Part shown: one piece after another, positions 49,239 to 60,000 of the stretch
Position numbering within the stretch: position 1 is the first letter of the stretch
How the letters are laid out: each line of letters starts with the position of its first letter
Origin: Nannochloropsis salina CCMP1776
Taxonomy: Eukaryota > Sar > Eustigmatophyceae > Eustigmatales > Monodopsidaceae
DNA length: 64,000 nucleotides
Direction: 5' to 3'
Assembly (NCBI GenBank): GCA_004565275.1
Contig: SDOX01000121.1
Location: forward strand, 339,800 to 403,799
Translations under genes and position numbers: made by a program
The notes under the pieces: model-generated
The model's database searches: none
The model's input: only the letters and a program-made list of their open reading frames with translations
What the model was told of the DNA's origin: nothing

Positions 49239-50636
49239 ATGCGACGCTTGAGCGACTTGGTCAACCCGGTAAGTCTTTGTCACCATCCCAGTAAAGGGGG
49301 GTAGAGCGTAGCGAGTGCTCGATGGGCACGTGAGACTTGAGGCGGCCCACCTCGGCTGACTAGACGACGCATCACCAGCAAGTTTCGATGCATCCTCGGC
49401 GTGCCGAAAGTAGATTTTGCTTCGTACACGACGGATTTTGTAGAGAGCTATCAGGACGCCTTCATCCTTGATGTGCTTTTTTGCCCGCCTCAATCCTCAC
49501 ATCTGTCCACTGTCTCCCATATACCTCTTATGCATGGGCGCAGGTGCTGGGTTTTTTGTCTCCCTGGAAAGGCAGCAAGAGTAGCACCCCCTCCGACCCT
49601 ATCCCACGCGCTTCTTCTGGCGGCAAGAAGGTGGGAGCTTCTGGGAGCAAGCGTGCTTCGACCACGCCCCGCGCCAAGACGCCATCCGCTTTAGGCAAAC
49701 GCTCCCGACGGTCTTCCATAAGCAGCAGCAAGGGGGAAACGCCCGCTTCCAAGCAGCAAAAGACGCATGCAACCGCGGAAAAATCTGCGCTTAAAAAGAA
49801 GGGGATGACGCCCTCCACCAAGGTGAAAAGCTCTACGCTGGCTCTGGGGAAATCTGCGAGGAAGGGGACTCCCACCATGAAGGGCGCGAAGACGCCAGCC
49901 GCAAGCAGCAAGAAGGCCATCTCCACCACCGGAAAGAAAGGGGAAAAGCCATCCACGCCGCCCACTCCGGCCGTGCCGGCCCGCAAAACAGCCACGACCC
50001 CGGTTCCCCCCCCCAAGAAGGGCGCTGTCAAGAAGTCTGGTCCCGCACCCATTGTCCCCCGGAGGCCCAGTGCCCGTGTCGCCCTTGCGGCAAAGGCTAC
50101 GACGGCTGCTCCCGCCTCTGCAGCGTCGGCCAAGGCGAAAAGCTCCGGTGGCAGCAAGGCCCTTCCCAAGAAAGCCGCACCCAAGAAGAAGGTGCCCGTG
50201 AAGAAGACGGCCAAGCCGGTCGCCAAGAAAGCCACAAGCACCGCCAAGAAAGCAGCGCCTGCGCCCGCCCCTACCAAGCCTGCTGCGCCTAAGCCCGTCG
50301 CTTCCAAAGCCGCGCCGCCGAAGAAAACAGTGGCCAAAAAGGCAACCAAGCCGGTGCCGAAGAAGAAGGCTGTGGGCCCCGGTGCGTGGTCTGGGGGAAT
50401 GAGGGGGATGGGAGCAGGACGATGGCTCTGGCAGGGTGAAAAAAAAAAAAAAAAAAAAAAACGTGCCCTTTGTTGTCTTGGGCCTCAATACTGGCGTGAG
50501 CCCCTTCGCCTCGTCTGCATGCTTGTTATCGGCACCTTGGTGTTTAATCGTCTACCCCTTTCCCACTCTCTTCACAGCCAAGAAGGCCCTGCCCAAGAAG
50601 ACCTCAGGACGGCCCACGCGAGCAGCAAAGAAGTGA
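49239..50636 (+). CDS. Lys/Ala/Pro-rich basic protein, linker-histone-tail-like
   Basis: Exons 49239-49268 (MRRLSDLVNP), 49544-50381 and 50578-50636 join in phases 0 and 1 (GTAAGT and GTGCGT donors), giving 308 residues. After VLGFLSPWKGSKSSTPSDP the protein is almost wholly Lys, Ala, Pro, Ser and Thr, with repeated KKA, PKK and TPxK motifs (for example AKPVAKKATSTAKKAAPAPA), like histone H1 tails. No winged-helix globular domain is visible, so it is not a standard H1. Repeated SPxK/TPxK sites suit cyclin-dependent phosphorylation. A chromatin or nucleolar role is inferred from composition only. The last exon (AKKALPKKTSGRPTRAAKK) includes GRP, an AT-hook-like core. Confidence 0.75.
50439..50461 (+). 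repeat. Poly-A tract in intron
   Basis: About 23 consecutive A in the second intron of the Lys-rich gene, close to its 5' end. No retroposon body or target-site duplication is evident around it. Confidence 0.85.
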
Positions 50637-51576
50637 GGCGAGAGGAGAAGGGAAGGAGGGAGTAGGGTGGGTGGTGGGAGGAGGAAAAGGGGGGGAACGA
50701 ATGGGGAGGGAAGGAGGGAGGGCGGGGAGGACGATCCAGCTGAATCGGAAGCCCGCTGTCGGTCACAGCAATGGTGAGAATAGGGGGACCGGTAAGTGAT
50801 TGAAGAGGGCCTCGGAGGAAAAGAGGCTGTCCGTGTTCGGAGTGTAAGTAGGGCGAGGGACAGGGCGGCCGGAGGGAAGAAAGAGGCACGGGGTTGTCTC
50901 CGGCGGGGGGGGGGGTCACGAGACGGAAGAGGCGTTTTGCATGTGTCGTGGACGGCTATCAAGCATGAGGGCATATATTTTGTTGACGATACAGGAGATC
51001 GAAATATTGGTGAGTGCTGAGTGAGAGCCTGAGGGGCCGTGTATGAAGGGAAAGGCAGGAGGCAGAGGAAAAGTATGTATGTCGGAGTGTATTTTATGGC
51101 GGAAGTGTCGAGGGCGGGCCTTGAGTGTAAGCCGGCTCCACGAAGACACGGGCCGAAGACCAGAAGGCAGAGCGGAAGATTGTAAGCGGCGCGAATAAGG
51201 AGGACTCGGATGACAAGGCGAAGGTTGGTGGTGTTTCGGAGTAAAAAATGCAAAAAGGGCAACACGCAAGAGCATGGGCCACCGTCGCGTGTCTTGTGTC
51301 GGCAGCTCTCCTTGACCGATAAAGAAAGGGTGCAAAGAACAACAGCCCTCCATCAACAGAGCAAGACGAGGTGCCTGCCGCGGCCGAATCTTGCTATCTT
51401 TCGCGCATTATTTTTCCAGCAAGCAGTTTTCCCGCGTTTGAATCCTCTCCCTATCCACTCTCTTATTGGCTCCCTATCCACGCTCTTATTGGCACCCGCG
51501 AATGCGGCACGCCTCTTGACTCGCCCAAGGACTCGCCATCCTCAACCCTCACCGTCCCAGTGCCCTGAGCGCCCCC
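50637..51576. other. Convergent 3' region Lys-rich protein / ARGLU1
   Basis: 940 bases. The right part contains the 23-base tandem duplication at 51448-51493. No exon was supported. Confidence 0.4.
51448..51493. repeat. 23-base tandem duplication containing ATTGGC
   Basis: Two adjacent copies, 51448-51470 and 51471-51493, differ at one base. Each contains CTCTTATTGGC or its G variant, an inverted CCAAT-type word. It lies about 85 bases beyond the ARGLU1 stop codon. Confidence 0.85.
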
Positions 51577-53148
51577 TCAAAACAGGCTCCCTTTCTTTTT
51601 GAGAGAGAGTGAAATCTTGGTGGCCGGTCGCCGAAGGATCTTGGTTTGCTCCTGCAGAAGGGCCCGTTCCTCCGCCTGCTCGAACAGGAAAGGGAGACAT
51701 GGGGAAAACAGAGGGCGGACGGGGCCGCGTGGGAGACAGGGGGGGGAAGAAGGGAAGAGAGTGAGTACCGGGCAGGGGAGAGGGACGTAGAGGTCTAGGG
51801 GCGGAGAAGGGGAAAAGAGAAAGCCTTGCTCGCCCCCGACGCGGCGGAATGAAGAGCCCATGGTGACAGGGCTGTGTCCTGAGGCGGCCGAAATGGAGGG
51901 AGGCGGTCAGCCCGTGCTTGGGCCTGCTCCCCGCCGTGTGCTCCCCATATAATTAACAACGCAGGCACGACCTGCACTCGATTTCGCCGGTGCTCCCGTG
52001 CAAATTCCGTGGACGTTGCTCCGTGAGAAGCCCCTCTCTGCGTCAGCCACCAGGAGGGCAGACCCTCAGCAGGCAGGCGGGTGCCGTGCGGACCGTTGGC
52101 TCGACCAGGGGTTGAGGACTCCACAATGAGAAAAGGGGACATTCGCGCACGCAAAGTGGGGGGTGGGGGAGAGGAAAGAGAGCGGACGGAGCTGTCCGAG
52201 GGCCCGTGCCTGTGACGGTTGCTTGCACTCCCCGCTTGCCCCTGTTAAGCCACCGTCCCCCACCCCCAGCACACTCACCACCCGCCGTTTCTCTTCCTCC
52301 TCCTCCATCTGCTGTCGCCGCTGGATCTCGAGAAGCTTCTGCTCGTCCTGACGTTCTTTCTCCTCCATCTCTAGACGGCGCTGCTCCTCTACTTTACGGC
52401 GATTCTCCTCCAGGACTTGCGCAAGTTTCCGTTTTTCCTCCGCTTCCGCCTCGGCACGCTTCTTTTCCAAATCAAGGACAGCCTCGCGCTCGGCCCGTAT
52501 GTCTTGATCGATCCGATTCAGCATTTCTTCGCGTTTTCGCTTCTTCATGTCCTCCAAAAGCTTTTGAAACTCACTGGATTCGCAGTACACGGAGACTTTC
52601 TCTTCGAGCTGCTCCTTAATGCGGCTGTCAAACCGACGAATCACCTCCTCGTCCAAGATTCGCTGCTCTTGCGGGGAAGGGCGCGACGTGAAATGCGTAG
52701 ACTGCGGCTTGTGGTGTAATCCTCCCTTCGATGCTTTGTCCGTCCCGCGAGGGGGGGAGAGGGAGGAGGAGGAGGAGGAGGAAAGCGAGGGCGAGGGCCG
52801 CTGACGACGCCTCCCACTAAATTTCTGGCCATCGTCATAGCTTCCGTCGCGTCGAGCTGCCTTCTTTCCCTTCCTGAGATCGTCTCGGTGCGAATGCTTC
52901 CTGCGGCCATCTCCTTCCCGGTGTCGGCCCGAGCTCCTGCTCCGTTCCCTCCGTTTTCGATTCCGGTCATAATCACGATCTTCTTCTCGACCTCTTCGTC
53001 GCCGGCCACTGCCACGACTGACCGAAAGACAGGGAAAGTGGTGAGTATCAAGCGCCTCGAGCGGATAACCCCCCGAGCAAGTCGAAGGGAGGATTGCGAG
53101 CCCGGAATATATAACTCACCTGAGGGAACGGGACCGGCTTCGCGGCAT
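51577..53148 (-). CDS. ARGLU1: ARGLU1 (arginine and glutamate-rich protein 1) homologue
   Basis: Exons 53120-53148 (MPRSRSRSL), 52279-53017 and 51577-51678 give about 289 residues (human 273). Phases match: 2 across AG|GTGAGT and 0 across GTG|GTGAGT. The N-terminal half is Arg/Ser-rich (RSRSRSLR; NRKRRERSRSSGRHREGDGR) with a Ser run. The C-terminal half is a long charged helix (KRAEAEAEEKRKLAQVLEEN, RRKVEEQRRLEMEEKERQD) ending RRPATKISLSLKKK, matching the ARGLU1 end (RPKLSFSLK). ARGLU1 is a nuclear cofactor linking transcription (Mediator) and splicing. The second intron is 600 bases, long for this window. The last acceptor could be CAG or three bases further in. Confidence 0.83.
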
Positions 53149-53412
53149 CTTTGACACGCTCGCACCACCTGGAAAAAAGTGCTGGGTCCGCATATCGTAT
53201 TTGGACACGAATGAGTGGCTTATCGTTGCATTGGAAAGGCAGATGGTATTTGATGCCTTGCCTCCCTCTTACCCTCCCCTCGCCCAAAAAGCTCAACATG
53301 TTCCACCCCCTGCCCTAGGCTTTTTTTCAACCCAATTGCTTCACGATTCACCGTCACAATACGTCCATGCAGGTAACTTTGAAATCCGTCCTTCGCCCTC
53401 TGTGTCGTGCAC

Positions 53413-56253
53413 ATGGACTTGGTTTCCGAGCTGTTCCTCGCAGGACACGAAGACGAGAAGCCGCCCATGCGTATCACCCCAGCTTTGTTGGATGCAAATT
53501 TCATCCAAAGCTGCGACGATCCCAAGGTCCTCCGAGGTATCTTGCGCAGGCTCAAAAGTGGGAAAGACGGTCTTTCCGCTGATCTGGAGCGGGAAGTGAA
53601 AGACCGGCTGTGGCTTTTTTCGCCCGCGCAAGTGCGAGCTAAAGTCACGACCCTCCGGGCGCAAACACCCCCCGAGGAAATTGCGGACGAAGAAGCTCGA
53701 CTAGAGAAGTGGACCGCTGAAATTTGCCAAAAGGACAAGGCCTTGCTGGCCACGGCGGGCGAGAGCTCCATCGGCGGTGAATTGGTTGACCTTGATCGTC
53801 CTAACTCTGACCGGCTAACTCCCGTCCGACCGATGAGGACGGTGACGGCAAGCAGGTCGAGGGTGATGGGAGCCAGGGAGGGGACAAATGACAGGGCGCC
53901 CACGATCGTCTCATCCAAATCTATGCAAGAGGCTCTAGCTTCCAAAGTTGAGGATGGAAACGAGGACGAGGAGGAGGTTCGAGCTGCCGAAAGCCTGTTG
54001 GCGGCCACCAGGCAAACGTGCGATTCCCCACCGGCACAGCGGATGGTCATGGCCGCGTCATTGAAGGAGGAAGGGAATGCATTTTTCAAACGAGGTGAGT
54101 ACGCCAAGGCGCTTGCCAGTTACACGAAGAGCTTGGGCTTCAATGCGCTAGACCCGGCTGTCTGCGGGAACCGCGCTCTGGTGTACATGCGGCTAGGGGA
54201 GTGGGTAAAGGCGGAAGTGGACTGCACGCTGGCCATCGCCCGAGATCCTTCCTATGCTAAGGCATGGTTGCGCCGGGGAACGATCCGGCGCCAGAGGGGA
54301 AAGCGGGCAGAAGCGAGGAAGGATCTAGAAGAAGTTCTTCGGTGGGGGGCGGGAAGCATGGAGGGAAAAGTGGCGAGGGAGGCCCTTTCCTTGCTGCACC
54401 GGATGGACGAGGAGGGCCGGGCCTGTAGTCAGGACGGCAAGGATGCCGTGCAAGGATTGAGGGATGAGACATCGGCTCCCGCCTCCACCCCATCCTCGAG
54501 CGTGCCGTCCGGCCCACGGGACCGGGAGGGATCAGCCTCCAAGCCTGAGAAAAGCTACCCGGAGGCGACACCAAGGCCGGTCCCCTTGGCTGACATTTCC
54601 AACGAGACGTGCTCCATGGAAATGCCCTGCCTGGAGGCGGACTTTCCTCCCCCCCTTGCCGAGGGCTTTCGACGCGTCCCCGTCGTCGAAGAGGAGGCGG
54701 GAAGGCCGTCATCCACCAGGGCCCTGTCGACCGCCAGCCCACAAGCCCCGAGGGAGGTCTCCCTGCCACATCGCACACTCCACCCTCGGGCTTCATTTAC
54801 TCAGGAAACCTCCGGGGAAAGAAGGCGGCCGTCTAACGACACCCTTGTGCAGACCAATGTTTCGAGCGAAGATGCCTCTGGCGGCGGGAATGCCCCCGTC
54901 AAGGGGAAACGCTCGCGGAGTGGAGGGCCTTTGAGAGAGACCTTGGCCTCGAAAGAGATGGGGAACGAGGCATTGGCGCGGGGTGACCTCGCCCGTGCCA
55001 TCCAATACTACTCGGAGGGCATCGAGCAGGACGCGGGTCACCTGCCGCTCTACAACAACCGGTGCCTGGCCTACCTCAGGCAAGGTCGCTGGGAGGAGGC
55101 TAAAACGGACGCCAGTCGAGTGCTGGAAAGCGAACCGGAGAACATCAAGGCTCGGTATCGAAGGGGTAAGGCCGCGTGCAGAGCGGCGGAGTCGCGCGTG
55201 GCTCGTGTTGAAGAAGTGCTTGAATCGACAGCAGGCGCGGGCGAGTCACTGAAAGGCGACCGCGATCCCACGGTGCCTTTAGAAGCAGCCGAGAAGGCGC
55301 TTACTGCGGCCTTGGAGGACCTAGATTGGATTCTAGAAAGGGACAAGAAGAACACAGAGGCACAGAAAGAGCAGGGCGTGGCGCGACTCCTTCTGTCCAA
55401 GCTGCAGAGCATGCGGCAACCGTCGACCCTGCCAGCTGCACGCAAGCAGTCCTCCAAGACAAATAAATTTTTGAACTCTTCAGTGTCCGATGTCGCCCCT
55501 TGTGACGGTTCCGTGGGAGCATTAATCAAGGAGAATCTCGCCCAAGAGCCTGAAGACGTGCTGTTGGCGCAGCGGACGGGCTTGGAAGCGAGCCACGGGG
55601 CAAGGACAGGAGGAAAAAAGGGAGGAAAGACAAAAGATGGATCTTGGTTTGTGCGGGAAGTATCAACACAGCCCCGTCAATCCCCCGCGGAGCCCGTTCG
55701 CCGAGTGAGTGTTGTAGAAGAAAGCTGTGGCAGTAGAGACCCTGTGTCCTGCAGTACGGGCGCCCTGCAACCCACAGACCGACCCTTTCCCCCTGCAGTT
55801 GATGTTCTGAAAGTCCCGCCTCCGCCTAAAACTGTAACTATGCTCGAAACTCATTGGCGTACTTTGAAGAGAAAGGGCGACGTTGCCTACCTGGCAGCTT
55901 ACCTTCGGGGTTTCAATCCCAAGACTTTCCCAAGAGTTTTCAAACGCGTCACCGACCAGGATGTCGTTAACGATGTTTTCTCCGTCACGGCCCAGGTTTT
56001 TTGCCAAGGAAAAGACAAAGGAGACGCCAAAATAGTCTGCAAAGTATTGGAAGGGATGGCGTGCGTGGAAAGCTTTGAGATGATGAGATTGCTAATGTCG
56101 GACGTGGATAAGGAGAATATCAAGACGGCCTTTCGCTTCCTGGAGGAAGGGTCGTCCAGTCTCCTCAATGTACAGGCATCCGGACGGAATAATAGAGACA
56201 TGAAAGATGCCGAAAAGGTGTTAGAGGACTTGCGCCGCAAGTATTTCCCATAG
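53413..56253 (+). CDS. SPAG1/RPAP3-like TPR co-chaperone
   Basis: A 946-residue, single-exon protein. The N-terminal domain (LLDANFIQSCDDPKVLRGIL then RRLKSGKDGL) resembles the SPAG1 N-terminus. A first TPR block (about 214-340: SLKEEGNAFFKRGEYAKALA, CGNRALVYMRLGEWVKAEVD) and a second (about 509-590: ASKEMGNEALARGDLARAIQ, YNNRCLAYLRQGRWEEAKTD) have the dicarboxylate-clamp Lys/Asn pattern for HSP90/HSP70 tails. An RPAP3_C domain closes the protein (ETHWRTLKRKGDVAYLAAYL; FPRVFKRVTDQDVV). Such proteins belong to R2TP-like HSP90 complexes; SPAG1 and relatives assemble axonemal dyneins and other large complexes. Linkers are disordered. The first usable ATG is 53413; an upstream ATGCAG|GTAACT near 53368 could be a leader exon. 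Confidence 0.85.
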   Translation: MDLVSELFLAGHEDEKPPMRITPALLDANFIQSCDDPKVLRGILRRLKSGKDGLSADLEREVKDRLWLFSPAQVRAKVTTLRAQTPPEEIADEEARLEKWTAEICQKDKALLATAGESSIGGELVDLDRPNSDRLTPVRPMRTVTASRSRVMGAREGTNDRAPTIVSSKSMQEALASKVEDGNEDEEEVRAAESLLAATRQTCDSPPAQRMVMAASLKEEGNAFFKRGEYAKALASYTKSLGFNALDPAVCGNRALVYMRLGEWVKAEVDCTLAIARDPSYAKAWLRRGTIRRQRGKRAEARKDLEEVLRWGAGSMEGKVAREALSLLHRMDEEGRACSQDGKDAVQGLRDETSAPASTPSSSVPSGPRDREGSASKPEKSYPEATPRPVPLADISNETCSMEMPCLEADFPPPLAEGFRRVPVVEEEAGRPSSTRALSTASPQAPREVSLPHRTLHPRASFTQETSGERRRPSNDTLVQTNVSSEDASGGGNAPVKGKRSRSGGPLRETLASKEMGNEALARGDLARAIQYYSEGIEQDAGHLPLYNNRCLAYLRQGRWEEAKTDASRVLESEPENIKARYRRGKAACRAAESRVARVEEVLESTAGAGESLKGDRDPTVPLEAAEKALTAALEDLDWILERDKKNTEAQKEQGVARLLLSKLQSMRQPSTLPAARKQSSKTNKFLNSSVSDVAPCDGSVGALIKENLAQEPEDVLLAQRTGLEASHGARTGGKKGGKTKDGSWFVREVSTQPRQSPAEPVRRVSVVEESCGSRDPVSCSTGALQPTDRPFPPAVDVLKVPPPPKTVTMLETHWRTLKRKGDVAYLAAYLRGFNPKTFPRVFKRVTDQDVVNDVFSVTAQVFCQGKDKGDAKIVCKVLEGMACVESFEMMRLLMSDVDKENIKTAFRFLEEGSSSLLNVQASGRNNRDMKDAEKVLEDLRRKYFP

Positions 56254-57034
56254 CGCAGGACACAAGAGGCAACTGTGTACAATGGAAGGAGAGGACGAGA
56301 GAAAGGTTATCTTTTGTAGGGCCACAGTTAATGTGATAATAGTAAAAGCCGGACTGGCAAAAAACAAAAAGACGTATTAGATCTCTTCTGTGGGAAAATG
56401 TGTCGTCTGAGGAAATAGCCTGGGCTCACGCATCGATGTGCCAGACCACTCTTTCCACGCGGATTGGTTTCAGATGATGTATGGATGAAGTAGATTGTAT
56501 TAGACAGCAATGTCACGTCTGAGATTTCTTCATTCTCATCAGTTTTCCCTCCTCTAGATTTCTGATTCTTTGATTGTCAAGCGTGGCAGACGCGATGGGG
56601 TTCTCCGATACCAATCACGTCGTTTTGCATTTCTTTTATTGCTACCTTTCCTGCCATCAGTAATTTGCCTCAAACAACTGTGCCTCTTTTGCGAAATTTC
56701 GCGCCTAATACCTCGCTGACATCTTCGAGTTTGCGTCGATTAAGACGTTTCGGATGCTGTAGTTTTGATATCAGGGGTGGTTAACACCCTATTCAGACAC
56801 GCTGCCTCACTATTCTATTCCAAAATAGTTGGAGATTCTAGCCAATTCTACGTATCAAATTCTTTGAAAGCAACTACTGTACCTGAAAGTCTTGAAAGCT
56901 GACCTAAGCACGGTGGATACTGACTACATGTGGACTACAGAAGCAGGTGATAAGCCTAAGTACAGGACTTCTCAGCCAGGTCTCCCCGGTGAGCTTAACC
57001 ACCTGGCCCGATCCCAGCTTTGACATGCACTTCC
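56254..57034. other. Convergent 3' region SPAG1-like / vigilin
   Basis: 781 bases, AT-rich in the middle (about 56300-56900). No exon, repeat or structured RNA was recognised. Confidence 0.4.
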
Positions 57035-60000
57035 CTACAAGCGCAGCATGGTCGCCGATGATTTGAAGACTGTCTTGCTTCCCGCCGTGCTCGTCGGTGC
57101 CCCCTCTCCGTGGCCAGTATGCATCCCGCCCCCGGGCTCCCCTTGTCCGTCACCTCCGGGCACGCACTCGCCGGAAATTGTGGCTCTACTGCCGCCCATG
57201 ATCAGGTCAAGAAGCCGGCCGGCTTTTTCCGTCGTTACAACCTCTGCTACTTGAGCCATGTTCGCGCGTGTCTCTCGGGCCACGTTGGCTGCTGTCGCAT
57301 CTTCTGTCAACTTCTTCTCTTTGCCAGTTCCCTTGTTTGGGATGGCATTCTTAAAGTGAACCGGCTCCTCTTCACCCTCCGCCGGGATCAGCTTCCCGCT
57401 CTTACTCGAACCGCTATCCTCAGTTTTCTTGACCGTGCCACCGTTGATGGACATGGGCTGCCCTCCTGCATTTAAGACCTTCTCGTCCCCCTCGGCTTCA
57501 TCTCCATCATCCCTTTTCGCACTCTTCTTCTTCTTCTTCTTCTTCTTCTTTTCTGCGGCCACTGCGGCTATTGCAGCTGCTTGCTTGTCCATCAAAAGTT
57601 TGGAATAAGACGCATCAGCACCGGGTGGTATGAATGGAAAATTCCAGTCCCCCGTCGCCTGCTTGCCCTCGACGGGTTTATGGCCGCTCGTGTCATCTCC
57701 GACGACGCCGTTACCCGCGACCGGATCCGCCGTAGACGGGCCCGAAGACTGAGAGCTGGGTACAGAGGTGGCACCATTCGTGGCGCCCCTCTCACCTGCC
57801 GGCATGCGGCGCCCCGGATTGGCAGCCAAATCCTCAGCTATCAGGGCCTCCAATAGCGCCACGGCCTTGTCAACCGCCTCCGATGTCCCCCGCGCAATCA
57901 CTACCAGATTTTCCCTGTCCACGTCAAGTTTCGCGCCGCTGTCCTCCGCGATTCCCCGTATCGTTGATCCCTTCGCACCCACCACAATCCGGATCTGGTC
58001 CGGTAATACCTTTACCTCTTTCTCAAGATTTGACGCCCGCCATTCTGCCACAAAAGCTGCTATCAGCTCTTGGGCTTTGGCCATTGCGGCTTCGGTGCCC
58101 TTAACCTGGACATACACCATCCCTTTGGGCGCCGGAGCCTGCGACACCTCTGCTGGAAGAGATCGACCTGGGCCTTTCCCCCTTCCGTCCATGTGTCGGT
58201 TTCCGCCCTCCCTTCCCCCGTCCCTTCCTCCGTCATTATCCATGATGTCTAGGGCGGCCTTGCTCTCCTCTTTGATCTTCACCAAATTCGCGCCTTTTTT
58301 CCCGATCAAATACGGAAGGACTTCTTGAGGGACGGTCACGAGGACGTGGGCGTGCTCCTTTTTGATCGTCTCAATCTGCTCCATTAGCCAGGCCTTAGCC
58401 GCTTGCACGGACGCGATGCTGCGCGCCTTGACGTCATCAGAGACTTCCGACATGACCTGCTCCTCGTCCTCCTCTTCTACCGTCTCAGTCTTCTCCACTG
58501 CAGCATGCCCCTCCTTGGTCTCCCCTTCCTCCACTGCCGCAGCCACCAATGCCCCGGCCTTCTCCGCCAAATTTGCCTCCGACTCCTCCTTCTTCTCACT
58601 CTTGGCCTGCTTTCTTTCCTTTCCTTTCTTGTTCGCTCCCGCGACACCCGGAGACAGACGGACCACGGCCGCCTCGCGATCAAACTCCACATTGACTCCC
58701 GTCCGCTTCTGCAGCTCCTTCACCTTCGCCCCGCCTTTCCCCAGCAAATATGGCAACATCCAGCTTTCGAAGTGGACGCGCGCGTGACTTTGTTCCCAGT
58801 CCTGTAAAAAGCTGTCCACTGCGTCCGGGAGCGCCTGGACGGCTTCAGGGGTACCTTGACCGCGGACTATCGCCCCCTCCCGGTCGACCACAACGTGTTC
58901 CAACCCCGTCCTTGTCCTGATCGCGTCGATGGCGCTGGGCGCAGCCAAGGCTGGCATCGCCGGCACGGGCACGGGAACACTTCCAAACATACCTCCGAAG
59001 AGGATCTCGAGCGTTTGATAGACGAACGCCCGCGCCCGCTCCACCGCGGGCGTGGCCCCGGTGAGAATCACCGCAGATTGGTCCACGTCCAAGTCACAGG
59101 CTACGGCAAAATCCTCTCGGACCTTGCGCCAGTTCCCGTCGCCTGCTGTGGCCAGGGCTAAGGCCTGAGAAGCGCTGACAGGGATGACAGCCCGCGCTCG
59201 TTGGCTCAGCAGTTCCACCAGACGATCACGGGCGGCTGCCGTCTCTGCGACCAGCCCTCGAAGCTTGTACCCTTCCGGCGTACCCTCCACCTGCACGTCG
59301 TACCGGGCCTTGAAGGGGCCCAGGGCCCGCCTTCGCACTTCCAAGCCCTCCTTCGCGGCGACCGAGGCCGGGACGACCGTGATGGCCCGCAAGTTATCGA
59401 GCAAGGTCCTCAAGGCCGCCGCCGCCCGGGCGACTTGGGCAGGTTCAGAACCTCGGACGCGGATCTGGTTGCGCATCCGCAGGATGATGAGGGCGACGCC
59501 GTGCTCTTCCCTAAACTTGTTGATACCGGCGCCCCCCTTGCCAACCAGGCCCGGGTACGCGTCCGGGTGGAGAGGGACGTGGACGGTGGTTCCTTCCGCC
59601 TCCCCGCCCTCCAAGGCTTGGCGCAGCATTCCCTCGGCCTGCGCGACGGCGACACGGGGCCCCCGAATCTTCAGCAGGTTATCTTCTTTGATCGTGTAGA
59701 GGCTCACGCCCGTCGCATCTTGCACCTGTTTCTTCAAAGAGTCATCCCCCCCCGAAATCAAAGTCCAGTAATCCTCCGGCGGCAAATCCATTTCCCTCCC
59801 GTGGTTCTCTTCCGCGAAAGCCTCGAGCAATGTCCGGGCTGCTGTCAGCGCTTCGGGCGCTCCCCGCAAACCCACCACCCCTGTATCTCCGTCAATGTCC
59901 ATCTGCACATCCAGTCCTCCCGCCCCGCTCCCGAACTTCTCGCGGAGCTCCGCGCCTTTGCTCCCCTTTAAGGACAAAGCCGCCTCCCGGGGGACCGTGA

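Noticed and set aside
50439-50461. Poly-A tract as a retroposed gene copy or SINE tail
   Set aside because: It lies in an intron with no promoter boxes, body or flanking duplication.
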